A stretch of DNA of 64,000 nucleotides, taken from Shewanella sp. SNU WT4 (GTDB lineage Bacteria > Pseudomonadota > Gammaproteobacteria > Enterobacterales > Shewanellaceae). This document shows positions 18,877 through 27,651 of this stretch, piece by piece. Within the stretch, counting starts at the first letter, position 1; every line of letters begins with the position of its first letter. Under the pieces are notes generated by a model. The model did not search any database, was not told where the DNA came from, and was given only the letters and a program-made list of their open reading frames with translations. The stretch covers positions 3,782,001 through 3,846,000 of the forward strand of contig NZ_CP041151.1 in assembly GCF_006494715.1 (NCBI RefSeq). Direction: 5' to 3'. The translations under genes were made by a program, and so were the position numbers.

Positions 18877-19047
18877 CACCAGAAGCTCTCCACCTAAACT
18901 CAGGTGACAATCAGTGGGATTCAGCCCACTTGACCGCAATCAGCACTCACATTCGTGCGTCTCACTCGGCGTTGCTCCCCCTTCGCAATAATAATCAGGG
19001 AATGTGCCCTTATTATTGCGTACCTGGTCAACGCGCCTCTTCTGAAT
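18877..19047 (-). promoter_or_regulatory. Lysine riboswitch (L-box) upstream of lysC
   Basis: The minus-strand RNA contains the conserved pieces of the E. coli lysC L-box in order: CAGAAGAGGCGCGTTG at the 5' P1/P2 junction, GCAACGCCGAGTGA in the middle, the GTGGGCTGAATCCCAC hairpin with its TGAATC loop, TTGTCACC, and the closing P1 strand GCTTCTGG. P1 pairs CAGAAG (19039-19044) with CTTCTG (18880-18885). When lysine binds, this class represses lysC. No intrinsic terminator with a U-run was seen before lysC, so control of translation or RNA decay, as in E. coli, is more likely than attenuation. Confidence 0.93.
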
Positions 19048-19064
19048 GTTCATTACAATGAACA
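19047..19064. repeat. 18-bp palindrome at the start of the lysC leader
   Basis: TGTTCATT-AC-AATGAACA sits between the proposed lysC -10 and the riboswitch P1 stem. It could be a 5' hairpin of the transcript or an operator; nothing decides. Confidence 0.5.
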
Positions 19065-19082
19065 CCTGAACGTTAACAATTG

Positions 19083-19110
19083 TTTATACTCGAGGTCAAC
19101 AAAAAACAAA
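19083..19110 (-). promoter_or_regulatory. Putative lysC promoter
   Basis: On the minus strand TTTGTT, a 16-bp spacer and TATAAA give a start near 19075, about 30 nt before the riboswitch. The -10 is good and the -35 is weak. Confidence 0.4.
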
Positions 19111-19172
19111 GAAGGTCAAAAAATAACTTGTGTTGATGATCAATAGAAAATTAACAATGCCCAGATTAAGTG

Positions 19173-19601
19173 TCAGCTATAGCTAGGTAACTCATTGACT
19201 AAGGTTACGCGCTCACTAAAAGCGCCTAAATCAAGCCGAGAATTAGCATCGCTACAGCTAAATAACCCCAGACGATTACCACTCACATAATAAATGGCTA
19301 ATTGTTGCCAACGCCGCCCCAAATCTAAGGCTTCAGCTAAAGGTAAAATTACCGCCCAACTCGCCTCAACATGAGATAAATCTGGGCTAGCCCCAAGAAT
19401 GCGCCGATATGGCACTCTTAGCTCATCAATATCTTGTTGCAATTGCCTATCATAGAGGCGGTTTTGACCGGGTAAATGAGGTACACCTAAAGGGTTGGCC
19501 GCGGTAATAATGGCAAAATCAATACTGGGGGTTAGCGCTTGTGTTAATAAGAACACACTACTCTGATAAGCCCGCCACAGCTCAATTGTGATCTGTGTCA
19601 T
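19173..19601 (-). CDS. DUF3293 family protein
   Basis: A 142-residue soluble protein from the ATG at 19601 (MTQITIELWRAYQSS), preferred over the ATG at 19637 because AAAAGG lies just upstream and family members begin with a similar LW-AYQ segment. It contains DFAIITAANPLG and a following NRLYDRQLQQDI segment typical of DUF3293, a short domain common in gammaproteobacteria with no known role. There is no signal peptide or membrane segment. It diverges from arcA, with a long gap between them. The family name is from memory and the function is unknown. Confidence 0.75.
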   Translation of the reverse strand: MTQITIELWRAYQSSVFLLTQALTPSIDFAIITAANPLGVPHLPGQNRLYDRQLQQDIDELRVPYRRILGASPDLSHVEASWAVILPLAEALDLGRRWQQLAIYYVSGNRLGLFSCSDANSRLDLGAFSERVTLVNELPSYS

Positions 19602-20192
19602 AGACAAAAACCTTTTAATGAACAAAAATGCATCCACAGTTTAGTCTGCTTTAGCAGCAAATTCAGAAAAACTGGCTCAAGCTCACTATGGCAACCCCTT
19701 GGTCATGGTGCTTTTGCAAACAATTTTTGCAAAAATTGATTAAGATTACGTCACTTCATGATTTTTTTAACAATTAATTTGTTAACAAATGCCTAAAACG
19801 AGTACACTATTAGGGTTGATTAGCTAACCACCATCCTAGGGCGTCAACACCGACACTCACATTTCACGAATCGGTTTAAAAGGATGGCAACTCAGTTGCA
19901 ATGAAACTCACTTTTGAATTGATGATTTAATAACCTTCACAAACCTACAACTGTGAGGGAACTTATTTCGTTAATTGTTACTCGAAGTGTAAGCAACTAT
20001 CGTATTTTCCCTGGGAGTTTCAAAAAACTCCATGGATATTGCAGATTTTACTAACCTTATACAGTGCTGTTTAGCCCCTTCAATTATTGATAGGGACTGG
20101 CTAGTTGTTATTGCAATTTAGCTGAGTGAAATATTGACTCGTGACTGTTTATCGTTAGCGATAATTTGATTAAATTTTTTTAGGTAAATGAC
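19602..20192 (+). promoter_or_regulatory. Long arcA upstream region with promoter candidate
   Basis: A 591-bp gap with no gene. TTGTTA (19779-19784), 18 bp and TACACT (19803-19808) form a plausible promoter about 390 bp before arcA, overlapping repeated GTTAAC/TTAACA words that could be weak ArcA sites. The transcript would carry a long 5' UTR with small hairpins at 20014-20031 (GGAGTTT/AAACTCC) and 20149-20164 (TTATCG/CGATAA). A long multi-promoter leader is also known for E. coli arcA. Confidence 0.4.
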
Positions 20193-20909
20193 ATGCAAAA
20201 CCCGCACATTCTGATCGTTGAAGATGAAGCAGTTACCCGCAATACGCTGAGAAGTATTTTTGAAGCAGAAGGATATGTGGTAACTGAGGCCAATGATGGC
20301 GCAGAAATGCATAAAGCCCTGCAGGAAAATAAAATCAACCTGGTGGTGATGGATATTAACTTGCCTGGTAAAAATGGTTTGCTGTTAGCGCGCGAATTGC
20401 GTGAAATCAACAACATTGGCCTGATTTTCTTAACTGGCCGTGACAATGAAGTTGATAAAATCTTAGGTTTGGAAATTGGCGCTGATGATTATATCACTAA
20501 GCCATTCAACCCAAGAGAATTGACCATTCGTGCTCGCAACCTGCTGACTCGCGTAAGCAGCACTGGCCAAGACGTTGAAGAAAAGAGTTCAGTTGAATTC
20601 TACCGCTTCAATGGCTGGTCTTTGGAAATCAACAGCCGCTCATTAGTGAGCCCGCAGGGCGAATCATACAAGCTGCCACGCAGTGAGTTCCGCGCTATGC
20701 TGCACTTTGTTGAGAACCCAGGTAAGATTCTGAGCCGCGCTGACTTACTGATGAAGATGACTGGTCGTGAGCTTAAGCCACACGATCGTACTGTTGACGT
20801 GACGATTCGTCGTATCCGTAAGCATTTCGAAAGCCAGCCTGATACTCCAGAAATCATCGCCACCATTCATGGTGAAGGCTACCGTTTTTGCGGTAACTTA
20901 GAAGATTAA
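20193..20909 (+). CDS. arcA: Response regulator ArcA of aerobic respiration control
   Basis: A 238-residue OmpR/PhoB-family regulator that represses or activates respiratory genes when phosphorylated under low oxygen. The receiver domain (1-120) has acidic pocket D11-E12-region residues, phospho-acceptor D54 (VVMDINLPG), T83 in FLTGRD and K105 in TKPF. The winged-helix DNA-binding domain (about 135-235) has [16 protein letters not shown] and GEGYRF. It is highly similar to E. coli ArcA over its full length. A terminator follows at once. In Shewanella the partner is the split ArcS/HptA system rather than ArcB; those genes are not in this window. Confidence 0.97.
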   Translation: MQNPHILIVEDEAVTRNTLRSIFEAEGYVVTEANDGAEMHKALQENKINLVVMDINLPGKNGLLLARELREINNIGLIFLTGRDNEVDKILGLEIGADDYITKPFNPRELTIRARNLLTRVSSTGQDVEEKSSVEFYRFNGWSLEINSRSLVSPQGESYKLPRSEFRAMLHFVENPGKILSRADLLMKMTGRELKPHDRTVDVTIRRIRKHFESQPDTPEIIATIHGEGYRFCGNLED

Positions 20910-20924
20910 TCACTTAGGTGATAC

Positions 20925-20955
20925 AAAAAGCCGCTATGATTAGCGGCTTTTTATT
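20925..20955 (+). terminator. Rho-independent terminator of arcA
   Basis: A 12-bp stem (AAAAAGCCGCTA / TAGCGGCTTTTT), a 4-nt loop and a T run begin 15 bp after the arcA stop. Confidence 0.93.
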
Positions 20956-21057
20956 GGCTTACATTTAGGTTTTTGTTTAAAGCTTTTATTAATGAAGCCT
21001 TTAAGCCCTTATTAAGTCAGTCATTAAGCAAAGAATTAAGCCAGAAAACTAACTCTG

Positions 21058-21083
21058 AAAATAATCGCTAAAAATAATCGCCA
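21058..21083. repeat. 13-bp tandem duplication between arcA and the DPP IV gene
   Basis: AAAATAATCGCTA (21058-21070) and AAAATAATCGCCA (21071-21083) are adjacent copies with one mismatch. Confidence 0.7.
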
Positions 21084-21099
21084 ACGATAAACGTTATTA

Positions 21100-21120
21100 A
21101 AGCGGCGATTAGCCGCCTTA
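21100..21120 (-). terminator. Terminator-like hairpin after the DPP IV gene
   Basis: The minus strand reads GCGGC-TAATC-GCCGC followed by TTTAATAA, 30 bp after the stop codon. The stem is short. Confidence 0.5.
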
Positions 21121-21149
21121 ATACTTTAAGCTAAACGCCTTAGGGCAGT

Positions 21150-23411
21150 TTATAACTCACGGTCAAGAAAATCCGCAATCGATAGATATAAATGACTGCG
21201 CACCGCATTGCCCTGCATTGAATGCTTTGAGCCAGGATAATCAATCATTTGGAATAACTTGCCTTGATCTTGTAAGGCCTTATAAACCCGCGTGCTATTT
21301 TCAAACAACACATTATCATCCGCCATACCGTGATACATCAATAAACCTCTGTCATATTGGCCCACATAAGGCAATACCGAGGCGCGCTGATATCCAGCTG
21401 CATTAGTCTGCGGATGCCCCATATAACGCTCAGTATAATGCGTATCATATAGACTCCAATCTGTGACTGGCGCCCCTGAAATCGCAACTTTAAAATCCTG
21501 CGGCGCTTTAAACTTACTCATTAACGCCATATAACCGCCATAGCTATGACCAAAAATAGCAATCCGATCATCGGCCACATAAGGTAAATTACGCAGATAT
21601 TTAACCCCAAGCTGCTGATCGATAACTTCAAGTTCGCCTAAGTTTTGATAAATCACCTGCTCAAATCGAGTACCGCGATTAGCACTGCCGCGATTATCTA
21701 ATTGAAAGACTAAATAGCCGCGCTGCAATAAATGCTGCGTAAAATAATCATGATTACTCCAGCTGTTAGTCACTAATTGTGCATGGGGGCCGCCATAAAC
21801 CCGCACAACTACAGGATATTGCTTAGTTGCATCAAAATCTGCGGGCTTAAATAAGCGGTACACTAAGGCTTGACCATCAGCAGCCGCTAAGGTACCAAAC
21901 TCTGGCAATTGCCATAAACCAAAATAGGGATACAAAGGATGCTGTTTATCAACCGTATTTTGCTCAACCCAAGTTAATAACTTGCCAGCGCCATCATGTA
22001 AACTCACCTGAGGCGGCTGCGCAAGGGAACTAAAGTAATCAAGATAAATAGCGCGGTTTTTAGCAAATACTGGGGCGTGCGTGCCAGCACGCACGCCAAC
22101 ATCTTCAATGGCACCCGAGGCTATGGCAACCCGATAAATTCGGCTTTCAATGACAGTATCTTTACGGCCAGTAAAATACACCCAACCATTGGCTTCATCG
22201 ACATATTCAATCTTATCCACCGCCCACTCGCCAGAGGTTAATGGCTTTTGCAATTGACCTTTAGCGTCATACAGATATAAATGCTTATAGCCACTGCGCT
22301 CTGACGCCCAAATAAACCCTGATGGGGTTAAAAAAGTTAAATCGTCATTGAGGTTAATCCAAGCATCACTCTTTTCCGTGAGTAAGGTTACGGCGCTCAA
22401 TGTCGTCAATGCTTGCGACTCTGTTGCTGCCGGTTTCAAACTGGCTAAGCGTAAATCTAACTGCTGCTGACTGCGATTTTGCCACTGAAAACTTAAACCA
22501 GAAGCATCAGGCAACCAGTCGACTCGCGCCAAATAACCATTGGTATCAGCACCTAAATCCAGCCAAGTCGTTTTTCCAGAGCCCAGAGATAACACGCCAA
22601 GCTCAATCAACACATTGGCCTTGCCCGCATAAGGGTAGCGCTGCTCAGTGAGCTTAATGCCGTCAGCATAAATCTCATTACGCGTAACTAATTCCACAGG
22701 CGATTCATCAATGCGGGTATAGGCAAGCGCGCTATCATCGGGCGCCCACCAGTAACCTGTCATGCGCCCCATTTCTTCTTGGGCCACAAATTCAGCCATG
22801 CCATTTTTAATGTGCTCGCCACCATCAAAGGTCAGTTGGCGTTCGCTGTTTGTGGCTAACTCATAAATAAACAAATTTTGATCTTTAATGTAAGACACAA
22901 ATTTGCCTTGGGGCGACACTTTGGCATCGGTGGCAAACCCTGTAATTGCTAAGGGTTGTAATTGCTCTGTATTAACTTGATATAAATACAGATTGCCGGC
23001 GGAAGGTATAAGCACACTCTTGCCATCGCTCGACCAGTCATATTCCATAATGCCGGCGCCATAAATACGTTGGCGCTCACGCCGAGCTTTTTCTTCGTCA
23101 GATAACTCGTTAGCTTTAAGTAAACTGGCATCGAGTAAACGTGAATGTTTACCTGAGCTTATCTCCATCTGCCACAAATCAAAAAAATGCTGATTATCAC
23201 TGCGCGGTGCTAAATAAGTTACTCGCTGACCATCAGGGGATAATTTTAGCCCGCGCGGACTATTGCCTTCTAAAGCTGGCGAGTCATGCATTCTGGCAAT
23301 GGCTAAGGGGGTCGAATCTCCCATAGGCGCGGTTAATGCGGGGGTAAGCGCCTCGGCAGAGAGCGCAAAGGGCATGGCAAGCGCTGCCAGCGGGATCCAT
23401 TTTTTAGTCAT
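21150..23411 (-). CDS. Dipeptidyl peptidase IV (S9B)
   Basis: A 753-residue exported serine peptidase releasing N-terminal X-Pro or X-Ala dipeptides. The signal peptide ends near ALSA (about 19). The beta-propeller domain (about 60-490) contains QEEMGRMTGYWW, whose paired Glu residues anchor the substrate N-terminus in DPP IV. The alpha/beta-hydrolase domain has the nucleophile S623 in GHSYGG, an Asp in GMADDNV and a His in PGSKHSM. The His before the catalytic Ser replaces the Trp of the GWSYGG form. It is monocistronic and diverges from fbp with 151 bp between them. It fits a peptide-scavenging lifestyle with the other peptidases here. Confidence 0.93.
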   Translation of the reverse strand: MTKKWIPLAALAMPFALSAEALTPALTAPMGDSTPLAIARMHDSPALEGNSPRGLKLSPDGQRVTYLAPRSDNQHFFDLWQMEISSGKHSRLLDASLLKANELSDEEKARRERQRIYGAGIMEYDWSSDGKSVLIPSAGNLYLYQVNTEQLQPLAITGFATDAKVSPQGKFVSYIKDQNLFIYELATNSERQLTFDGGEHIKNGMAEFVAQEEMGRMTGYWWAPDDSALAYTRIDESPVELVTRNEIYADGIKLTEQRYPYAGKANVLIELGVLSLGSGKTTWLDLGADTNGYLARVDWLPDASGLSFQWQNRSQQQLDLRLASLKPAATESQALTTLSAVTLLTEKSDAWINLNDDLTFLTPSGFIWASERSGYKHLYLYDAKGQLQKPLTSGEWAVDKIEYVDEANGWVYFTGRKDTVIESRIYRVAIASGAIEDVGVRAGTHAPVFAKNRAIYLDYFSSLAQPPQVSLHDGAGKLLTWVEQNTVDKQHPLYPYFGLWQLPEFGTLAAADGQALVYRLFKPADFDATKQYPVVVRVYGGPHAQLVTNSWSNHDYFTQHLLQRGYLVFQLDNRGSANRGTRFEQVIYQNLGELEVIDQQLGVKYLRNLPYVADDRIAIFGHSYGGYMALMSKFKAPQDFKVAISGAPVTDWSLYDTHYTERYMGHPQTNAAGYQRASVLPYVGQYDRGLLMYHGMADDNVLFENSTRVYKALQDQGKLFQMIDYPGSKHSMQGNAVRSHLYLSIADFLDREL

Positions 23412-23562
23412 TATTATTCCCTGATGATTTTATCTTCGCCTGATTCTGCCTGAATTTGGGTAAAAACCAAACTCTGTCGCTGAATTTTACTTTTGTCTGC
23501 GTTATTATCCGCACCATCTCGCGTGAATGACCCTATTTTAATAATGAAAATGAGGATTTCAG

Positions 23563-24555
23563 ATGCAAACCTTGACTCAAGTGCTAGCTTCACAGCCACT
23601 TAACGCTTCACTGACGCAAGTCATACACACTCTGGCTAACAGTGCTAAAGACATTAGCAGCGCCGTTAGACAAGGCGCACTTGCCGGCGTACTTGGTGCG
23701 ACAGAGCAAGAAAACGTGCAAGGTGAAACTCAGAAAAAACTGGATATCATCACTAACGACATGCTCAAAGATGCCTTAGCCCAAGACAGCCATGTCAAAG
23801 CCTTAGCCTCTGAAGAAGAAGATGATATCGTTGCCTTAAATAGCCAAGGCAGTTATTTAGTGTGTTTCGACCCACTGGATGGCTCATCAAACATTGATAT
23901 TAACTCCTTAGTTGGCACTATTTTTTCTGTACTGCCAGCGCCAGCAGGGGATGTGAGCGCTAAGAGTTTCTTGCAATCTGGCCGCGCCCAAGTGGCTGCC
24001 GGTTATGTCCTTTATGGGCCGTCAACTATGTTGGCCTTAACCACAGGTCATGGCGTGCAACTGTTCACCTTAGATCCAAGCACCAATGAATTTCTACTGA
24101 CTGACGCCGCCATGAGCATCAGCCCAGACACCAGCGAATTTGCCATTAACATGTCAAACCAGCGTTTCTGGGAAGCGCCAATGCAAAGTTATATCAGTGA
24201 CTTATTGCTGGGTAAAATTGGCCCGCGTGAGCGCAACTTCAATATGCGCTGGATTGCGGCTATGGTGGGCGACGTGCACCGCGTATTATGTCGCGGCGGG
24301 ATTTTTACTTACCCGGCTGACAACAAAGACTCTAAAAAACCTTTTAAGCTGCGCCTTATGTATGAAGCCAACCCTATGGCATTCTTGGTAGAGCAAGCGG
24401 GCGGCGTAGCCTCAACCGGTTATGAAACCATTTTAGATATTGAGCCACAGCATATTCATGAGCGCGTAGCCGTTATTTTAGGCTCAGCCAACGAAGTGAA
24501 TGCCTGCCTTGAATATCATGGCCAGCATTACGATGACCAAGAGCCCGAGTGCTAA
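23563..24555 (+). CDS. fbp: Fructose-1,6-bisphosphatase class 1
   Basis: A 330-residue gluconeogenic enzyme hydrolysing fructose-1,6-bisphosphate to fructose-6-phosphate with Mg2+. The metal-binding signature [10 protein letters not shown] begins at 103, preceded by an acidic SEEEDD loop at 83-88 that supplies further ligands. C-terminal [20 protein letters not shown] matches the class 1 substrate-binding region. The length equals that of E. coli Fbp (332). GAGGA lies 8 bp before the ATG. The stop codon lies inside a 13-bp tandem duplication. A terminator follows 36 bp downstream. Confidence 0.96.
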   Translation: MQTLTQVLASQPLNASLTQVIHTLANSAKDISSAVRQGALAGVLGATEQENVQGETQKKLDIITNDMLKDALAQDSHVKALASEEEDDIVALNSQGSYLVCFDPLDGSSNIDINSLVGTIFSVLPAPAGDVSAKSFLQSGRAQVAAGYVLYGPSTMLALTTGHGVQLFTLDPSTNEFLLTDAAMSISPDTSEFAINMSNQRFWEAPMQSYISDLLLGKIGPRERNFNMRWIAAMVGDVHRVLCRGGIFTYPADNKDSKKPFKLRLMYEANPMAFLVEQAGGVASTGYETILDIEPQHIHERVAVILGSANEVNACLEYHGQHYDDQEPEC

Positions 24556-24574
24556 TAAATAGTGCTAATAAATA
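24549..24574. repeat. 13-bp tandem duplication containing the fbp stop
   Basis: GTGCTAATAAATA occurs twice without a gap (24549-24561, 24562-24574). A 12/13 copy, GTGCTAATAGATA, lies at 24698-24710, just past the end of the symporter gene. Confidence 0.8.
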
Positions 24575-24591
24575 GTATGTGAACTCAATGG

Positions 24592-24617
24592 AAATCCGGC
24601 CAGTGCCGGATTTTTTA
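24592..24617. terminator. Rho-independent terminator between fbp and symporter gene
   Basis: A 9-bp stem AAATCCGGC / GCCGGATTT with a 4-nt loop and a T run after fbp. Confidence 0.9.
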
Positions 24618-24724
24618 TTGCAGCCTAAAGTGAGTTAAACCATAAATGGAACCGTGAATTGAGGCGAATTAAGCCGCTAATTTAAGCGCCCATTAAAGTG
24701 CTAATAGATAACTGCTTACCCCAA

Positions 24725-25969
24725 TCAAACTCCCTGCGCGCTATTATGCTGTTTTTCGGTTTGCTCGACGATGGTCAACACCGCCGTATCCCCCACCACA
24801 TTGCATGAGGTTAAAATCATATCAATCAAACGGTCGAGCGCAGCCACCAAGGCAAAGGCTTCAATGGGTAAGCCCATTTGATAGATAAGCACACCTATCA
24901 TCACCATACCGCCGCCAGGCACGCCGCCTGCACCTACTGATAGCAAGAACACGCTAAACAACACGGTTGGTACTTGCTCCAAGGTAATTGGCATACCAAA
25001 AGCATTGGCAATAAAGAAAATGGCAACGGTAATGTAAATCGACACCCCGCCCATGTTCATAGTCGCGCCAAGCGGCACCCCAAAACCTGCCACGGCGTGG
25101 CTCACGCCAAGTTTGTCGGTTAAGGTGCGCATGGTGACTGGTATGGTGGCGTTTGAGCTGGCAGTTGATAATGAAAACAGTATCTGCTCACGGGTTTGGC
25201 GCCTAAATTCAGCGGCGCTAATGGGAGTAAATATACCAACGGCGGCGGGATACACCACAAACACCCACAACACTAACAAGCCAATATTAAGCAGCAAATA
25301 TTGCAGCAAACTAGTAAATACTGCGGCATCTAACGTAGCGCCTAACTTAAACATCAAACAAAACACCCCAATAGGCGCTAGCGACATCACCACGCCAATC
25401 AGTTTCATCATTATGCTATTTAGGATTTGAAAACCGTTAACCGCACCAACTACGCTCTCGCCCATGGATTTCATCACGCCGCCAAAGAGCAGTGCCATAA
25501 AAATGATTTGCAGCATGTTGCCCGAGGTAAAGGCAGCGATAGGATTGCTCGGCACTATATTGACTATCAAGGTCATTAAACTTGGCAGCTCAGTCGAGCT
25601 TAATGTCACCTCGGCGCCACTGCGCATATCAACCCCAGAGCCTGGGTTAATCAGCATGACCACAGCAAAAGCGGCGCCTATGGAAAGCACAGTATTAATC
25701 ACATAAAAACTAAAGGTTTTGGTACCTAAGCGGCCAAAACTTTGCAAATCTTGCAGCTCACACACGCCGCACACTATGGAGACAAAGACTAAGGGCACCA
25801 CCAGCAGCATGATCATGTTGACGAACATAGTGCCTATGCCACCGGCCAACACCACCAAGTCATCGCCAAAGAAGCCAATATCACTTAAGAAATATTGCAC
25901 TACTAAGCCTAAGCACAGACCCAAAAGTAACCCCAAAAAGATACGAACTGATAATGAACGACTAGTCAT
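24725..25969 (-). CDS. DAACS-family cation symporter with atypical substrate site
   Basis: A 414-residue inner-membrane protein of the dicarboxylate/amino acid:cation symporter family (GltP/DctA/SstT fold). The HP1 hairpin has the Ser-rich STASSNATIP (268-277), TM7 has NMGG (305-308), HP2 has GAGGVPGGG (346-354) and TM8 runs D379-D383-N390-D394. Two hallmark residues differ: the TM7 NMDGT motif lacks its Asp (G307), and the TM8 Arg that binds acidic side chains is Leu (L386). Acidic amino acids or dicarboxylates are therefore unlikely substrates; a neutral substrate is more plausible. It is monocistronic. Family is certain and substrate unknown. Confidence 0.88.
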   Translation of the reverse strand: MTSRSLSVRIFLGLLLGLCLGLVVQYFLSDIGFFGDDLVVLAGGIGTMFVNMIMLLVVPLVFVSIVCGVCELQDLQSFGRLGTKTFSFYVINTVLSIGAAFAVVMLINPGSGVDMRSGAEVTLSSTELPSLMTLIVNIVPSNPIAAFTSGNMLQIIFMALLFGGVMKSMGESVVGAVNGFQILNSIMMKLIGVVMSLAPIGVFCLMFKLGATLDAAVFTSLLQYLLLNIGLLVLWVFVVYPAAVGIFTPISAAEFRRQTREQILFSLSTASSNATIPVTMRTLTDKLGVSHAVAGFGVPLGATMNMGGVSIYITVAIFFIANAFGMPITLEQVPTVLFSVFLLSVGAGGVPGGGMVMIGVLIYQMGLPIEAFALVAALDRLIDMILTSCNVVGDTAVLTIVEQTEKQHNSAQGV

Positions 25970-26355
25970 ATAACCCCTTCAAACAGCAGAAGTGCCCGTT
26001 TTTATTATTATTTTTTATGTTTGTAGGTCTTGGATAGTGAAACATGCGGCCATAAATTTCAACCCAAAAAACCAACAAGCAAGCAACCAAAGCTTAAACG
26101 CAGCAATCACAAAAGAAGTAATGCTTTGATTTTAAATAAAATTATATAAGTCTAACTTTGTACTAAAAACAATCATGAGTGTCAGTGTGGGCTAAGCGCT
26201 TGCTTTAACAGTAATAACTTAACGATCAACCAGTGAAAACAACTAAAGCGAGCATCATTAAAGGTGAAATAAGCTAGCGATAGTAAATTCGCTAGTCTTG
26301 GGATGAGATTTAACGCGATTAATGAGTGCAATACACTGCTAAATTTTGTTCAATA
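25970..26355. other. AT-rich intergenic region, no gene seen
   Basis: It lies between the symporter gene start and the terminator of the SMC-like operon. It must contain the symporter promoter, but no convincing -35/-10 pair or operator was found, and no ORF with a ribosome-binding site. Confidence 0.5.
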
Positions 26356-26382
26356 AAAAAGCAGTCATTGACTGCTTTTTCT
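26356..26382 (-). terminator. Rho-independent terminator of the SMC-like operon
   Basis: AAAAAGCAGTC / GACTGCTTTTT with a 3-nt loop, with T runs on both strands, about 50 bp after the kleisin-like gene stop. Confidence 0.9.
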
Positions 26383-26430
26383 TAAATCGCTTAGTGCTAA
26401 AGGCCTAGATGATGGCCAAATGTAAATGGT

Positions 26431-27651
26431 TTACGCCATCCACAACTCCACATCGTGAATGATAAAATTACCTGTATATACAGGATGATTATCACCTATT
26501 GGCTCAAGCTCGAAAAATTGGCGATACTCATCGGCCAAGCCGTCATAGCCACAAATCACTTGATATAACCACGCTTCACTGCCCCAAGTAAGCTGCTGCG
26601 CTTGCAGATATTCAAGCGCCGATTGGCGCACACCTGAATCAATCACGGCCATGAAATATTGCTCAACCGCGAGTTTCAGCGGGTCGTCAGCCACAGTAAA
26701 ATCATCATTTTCGCCAAGGGACATTAATTGCGGCTCAGCGTTCGCCTTATCAGCCAAGTTTAAATGACTAATACTTTTGATTTTAGAGACGATTTCAAGC
26801 AAATCGGTTTCATGCAGGCTGTTATGCACATCCACATGGGCTGGGGCTAAAATGGCATCGGCGCGATTAAACAAATTGGCTATCTGTTGGTGAGCCACAT
26901 GATTTTCAACCCGATAATCTGGATGTAAATCCGTGTGTAACAAAAAGCCCTTGAGTAATCGCGTACGTCCCTGAATTTGACGAAAACGCCCAAGTAGCTC
27001 AAGCAAGCGCCCTTGCACGACCGACAGTTCCTGCGCGCAGTAACTCATTTGATCTTGCAGGCTAGTGACCAATAAACGCCTAAGCTCGCGAATATCACCC
27101 GCTATCGTCGCCAGCTCATCAAAATGCAGCATAGCTAAGCCATTAAGTAATTCAGTCACTTGGCTTTGGGCTAATTCATTTTCACGAATTTTGGCACTAA
27201 TAGTACCGACATAACCAAACTCGTTGTTAATCCGGCTCCACAATACCCGAATGGCATAACGTAAGCCTTCGGTAAAGCTATACACATGCTCATTTAAATC
27301 ATTGAGATAGGCTTCTGCGGCGCTAAAATCCAGCTGATGGCGAGCTTCTTTATAGTGCTCTGCCAAGGTCTTAATGGTAGCTAGTGCTGAGCCCGCATTG
27401 GCATCGATTTGACGATTGCGCTCATCACTTAAGCCCTCTTCCAGCAAGGCACGCAAAGTGCGCTTTAGGCGCAGTGGTTCTTGCGGCTCTGGGCGCCACA
27501 AAATCCCCGCCTTTTGCAGCTTATCTATTACAGCAGGATCATGCTGATTGTCGCTAAGGGAGCCTGCTAAATACACGTCCATGATCACATCACTGTGGCG
27601 GCCAAGCTGCTTTAGCAGTTTGACCCCAGCCTGATGCAAGTTAGTACTCAT
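26431..27651 (-). CDS. Kleisin-like subunit (MksF/MukF/JetA-like) of an SMC-type complex
   Basis: A 406-residue soluble, mostly helical protein, third gene of the operon. Its ATG overlaps the stop of the MukE-like gene (ATGA), implying translational coupling. The N-terminal part (about 30-75) looks like a winged helix (DKLQKAGILWRP..LKRTLRALLEEG). A central helical region (about 90-235) with heptad-like spacing resembles the middle domain of MksF/JetA proteins, and the C-terminal domain is another folded segment. In condensins of this type the kleisin bridges the ATPase heads and recruits the MukE-like dimer. The assignment rests on gene order, size, helical pattern and neighbours, not on a diagnostic motif, so it needs profile searches. 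Confidence 0.6.
   Translation of the reverse strand: MSTNLHQAGVKLLKQLGRHSDVIMDVYLAGSLSDNQHDPAVIDKLQKAGILWRPEPQEPLRLKRTLRALLEEGLSDERNRQIDANAGSALATIKTLAEHYKEARHQLDFSAAEAYLNDLNEHVYSFTEGLRYAIRVLWSRINNEFGYVGTISAKIRENELAQSQVTELLNGLAMLHFDELATIAGDIRELRRLLVTSLQDQMSYCAQELSVVQGRLLELLGRFRQIQGRTRLLKGFLLHTDLHPDYRVENHVAHQQIANLFNRADAILAPAHVDVHNSLHETDLLEIVSKIKSISHLNLADKANAEPQLMSLGENDDFTVADDPLKLAVEQYFMAVIDSGVRQSALEYLQAQQLTWGSEAWLYQVICGYDGLADEYRQFFELEPIGDNHPVYTGNFIIHDVELWMA

Noticed and set aside
18716..18910. 64-codon ORF through the end of the riboswitch
   Set aside because: The long version starts inside the aptamer without a ribosome-binding site; only the 24-codon part from 18790 has a plausible one.
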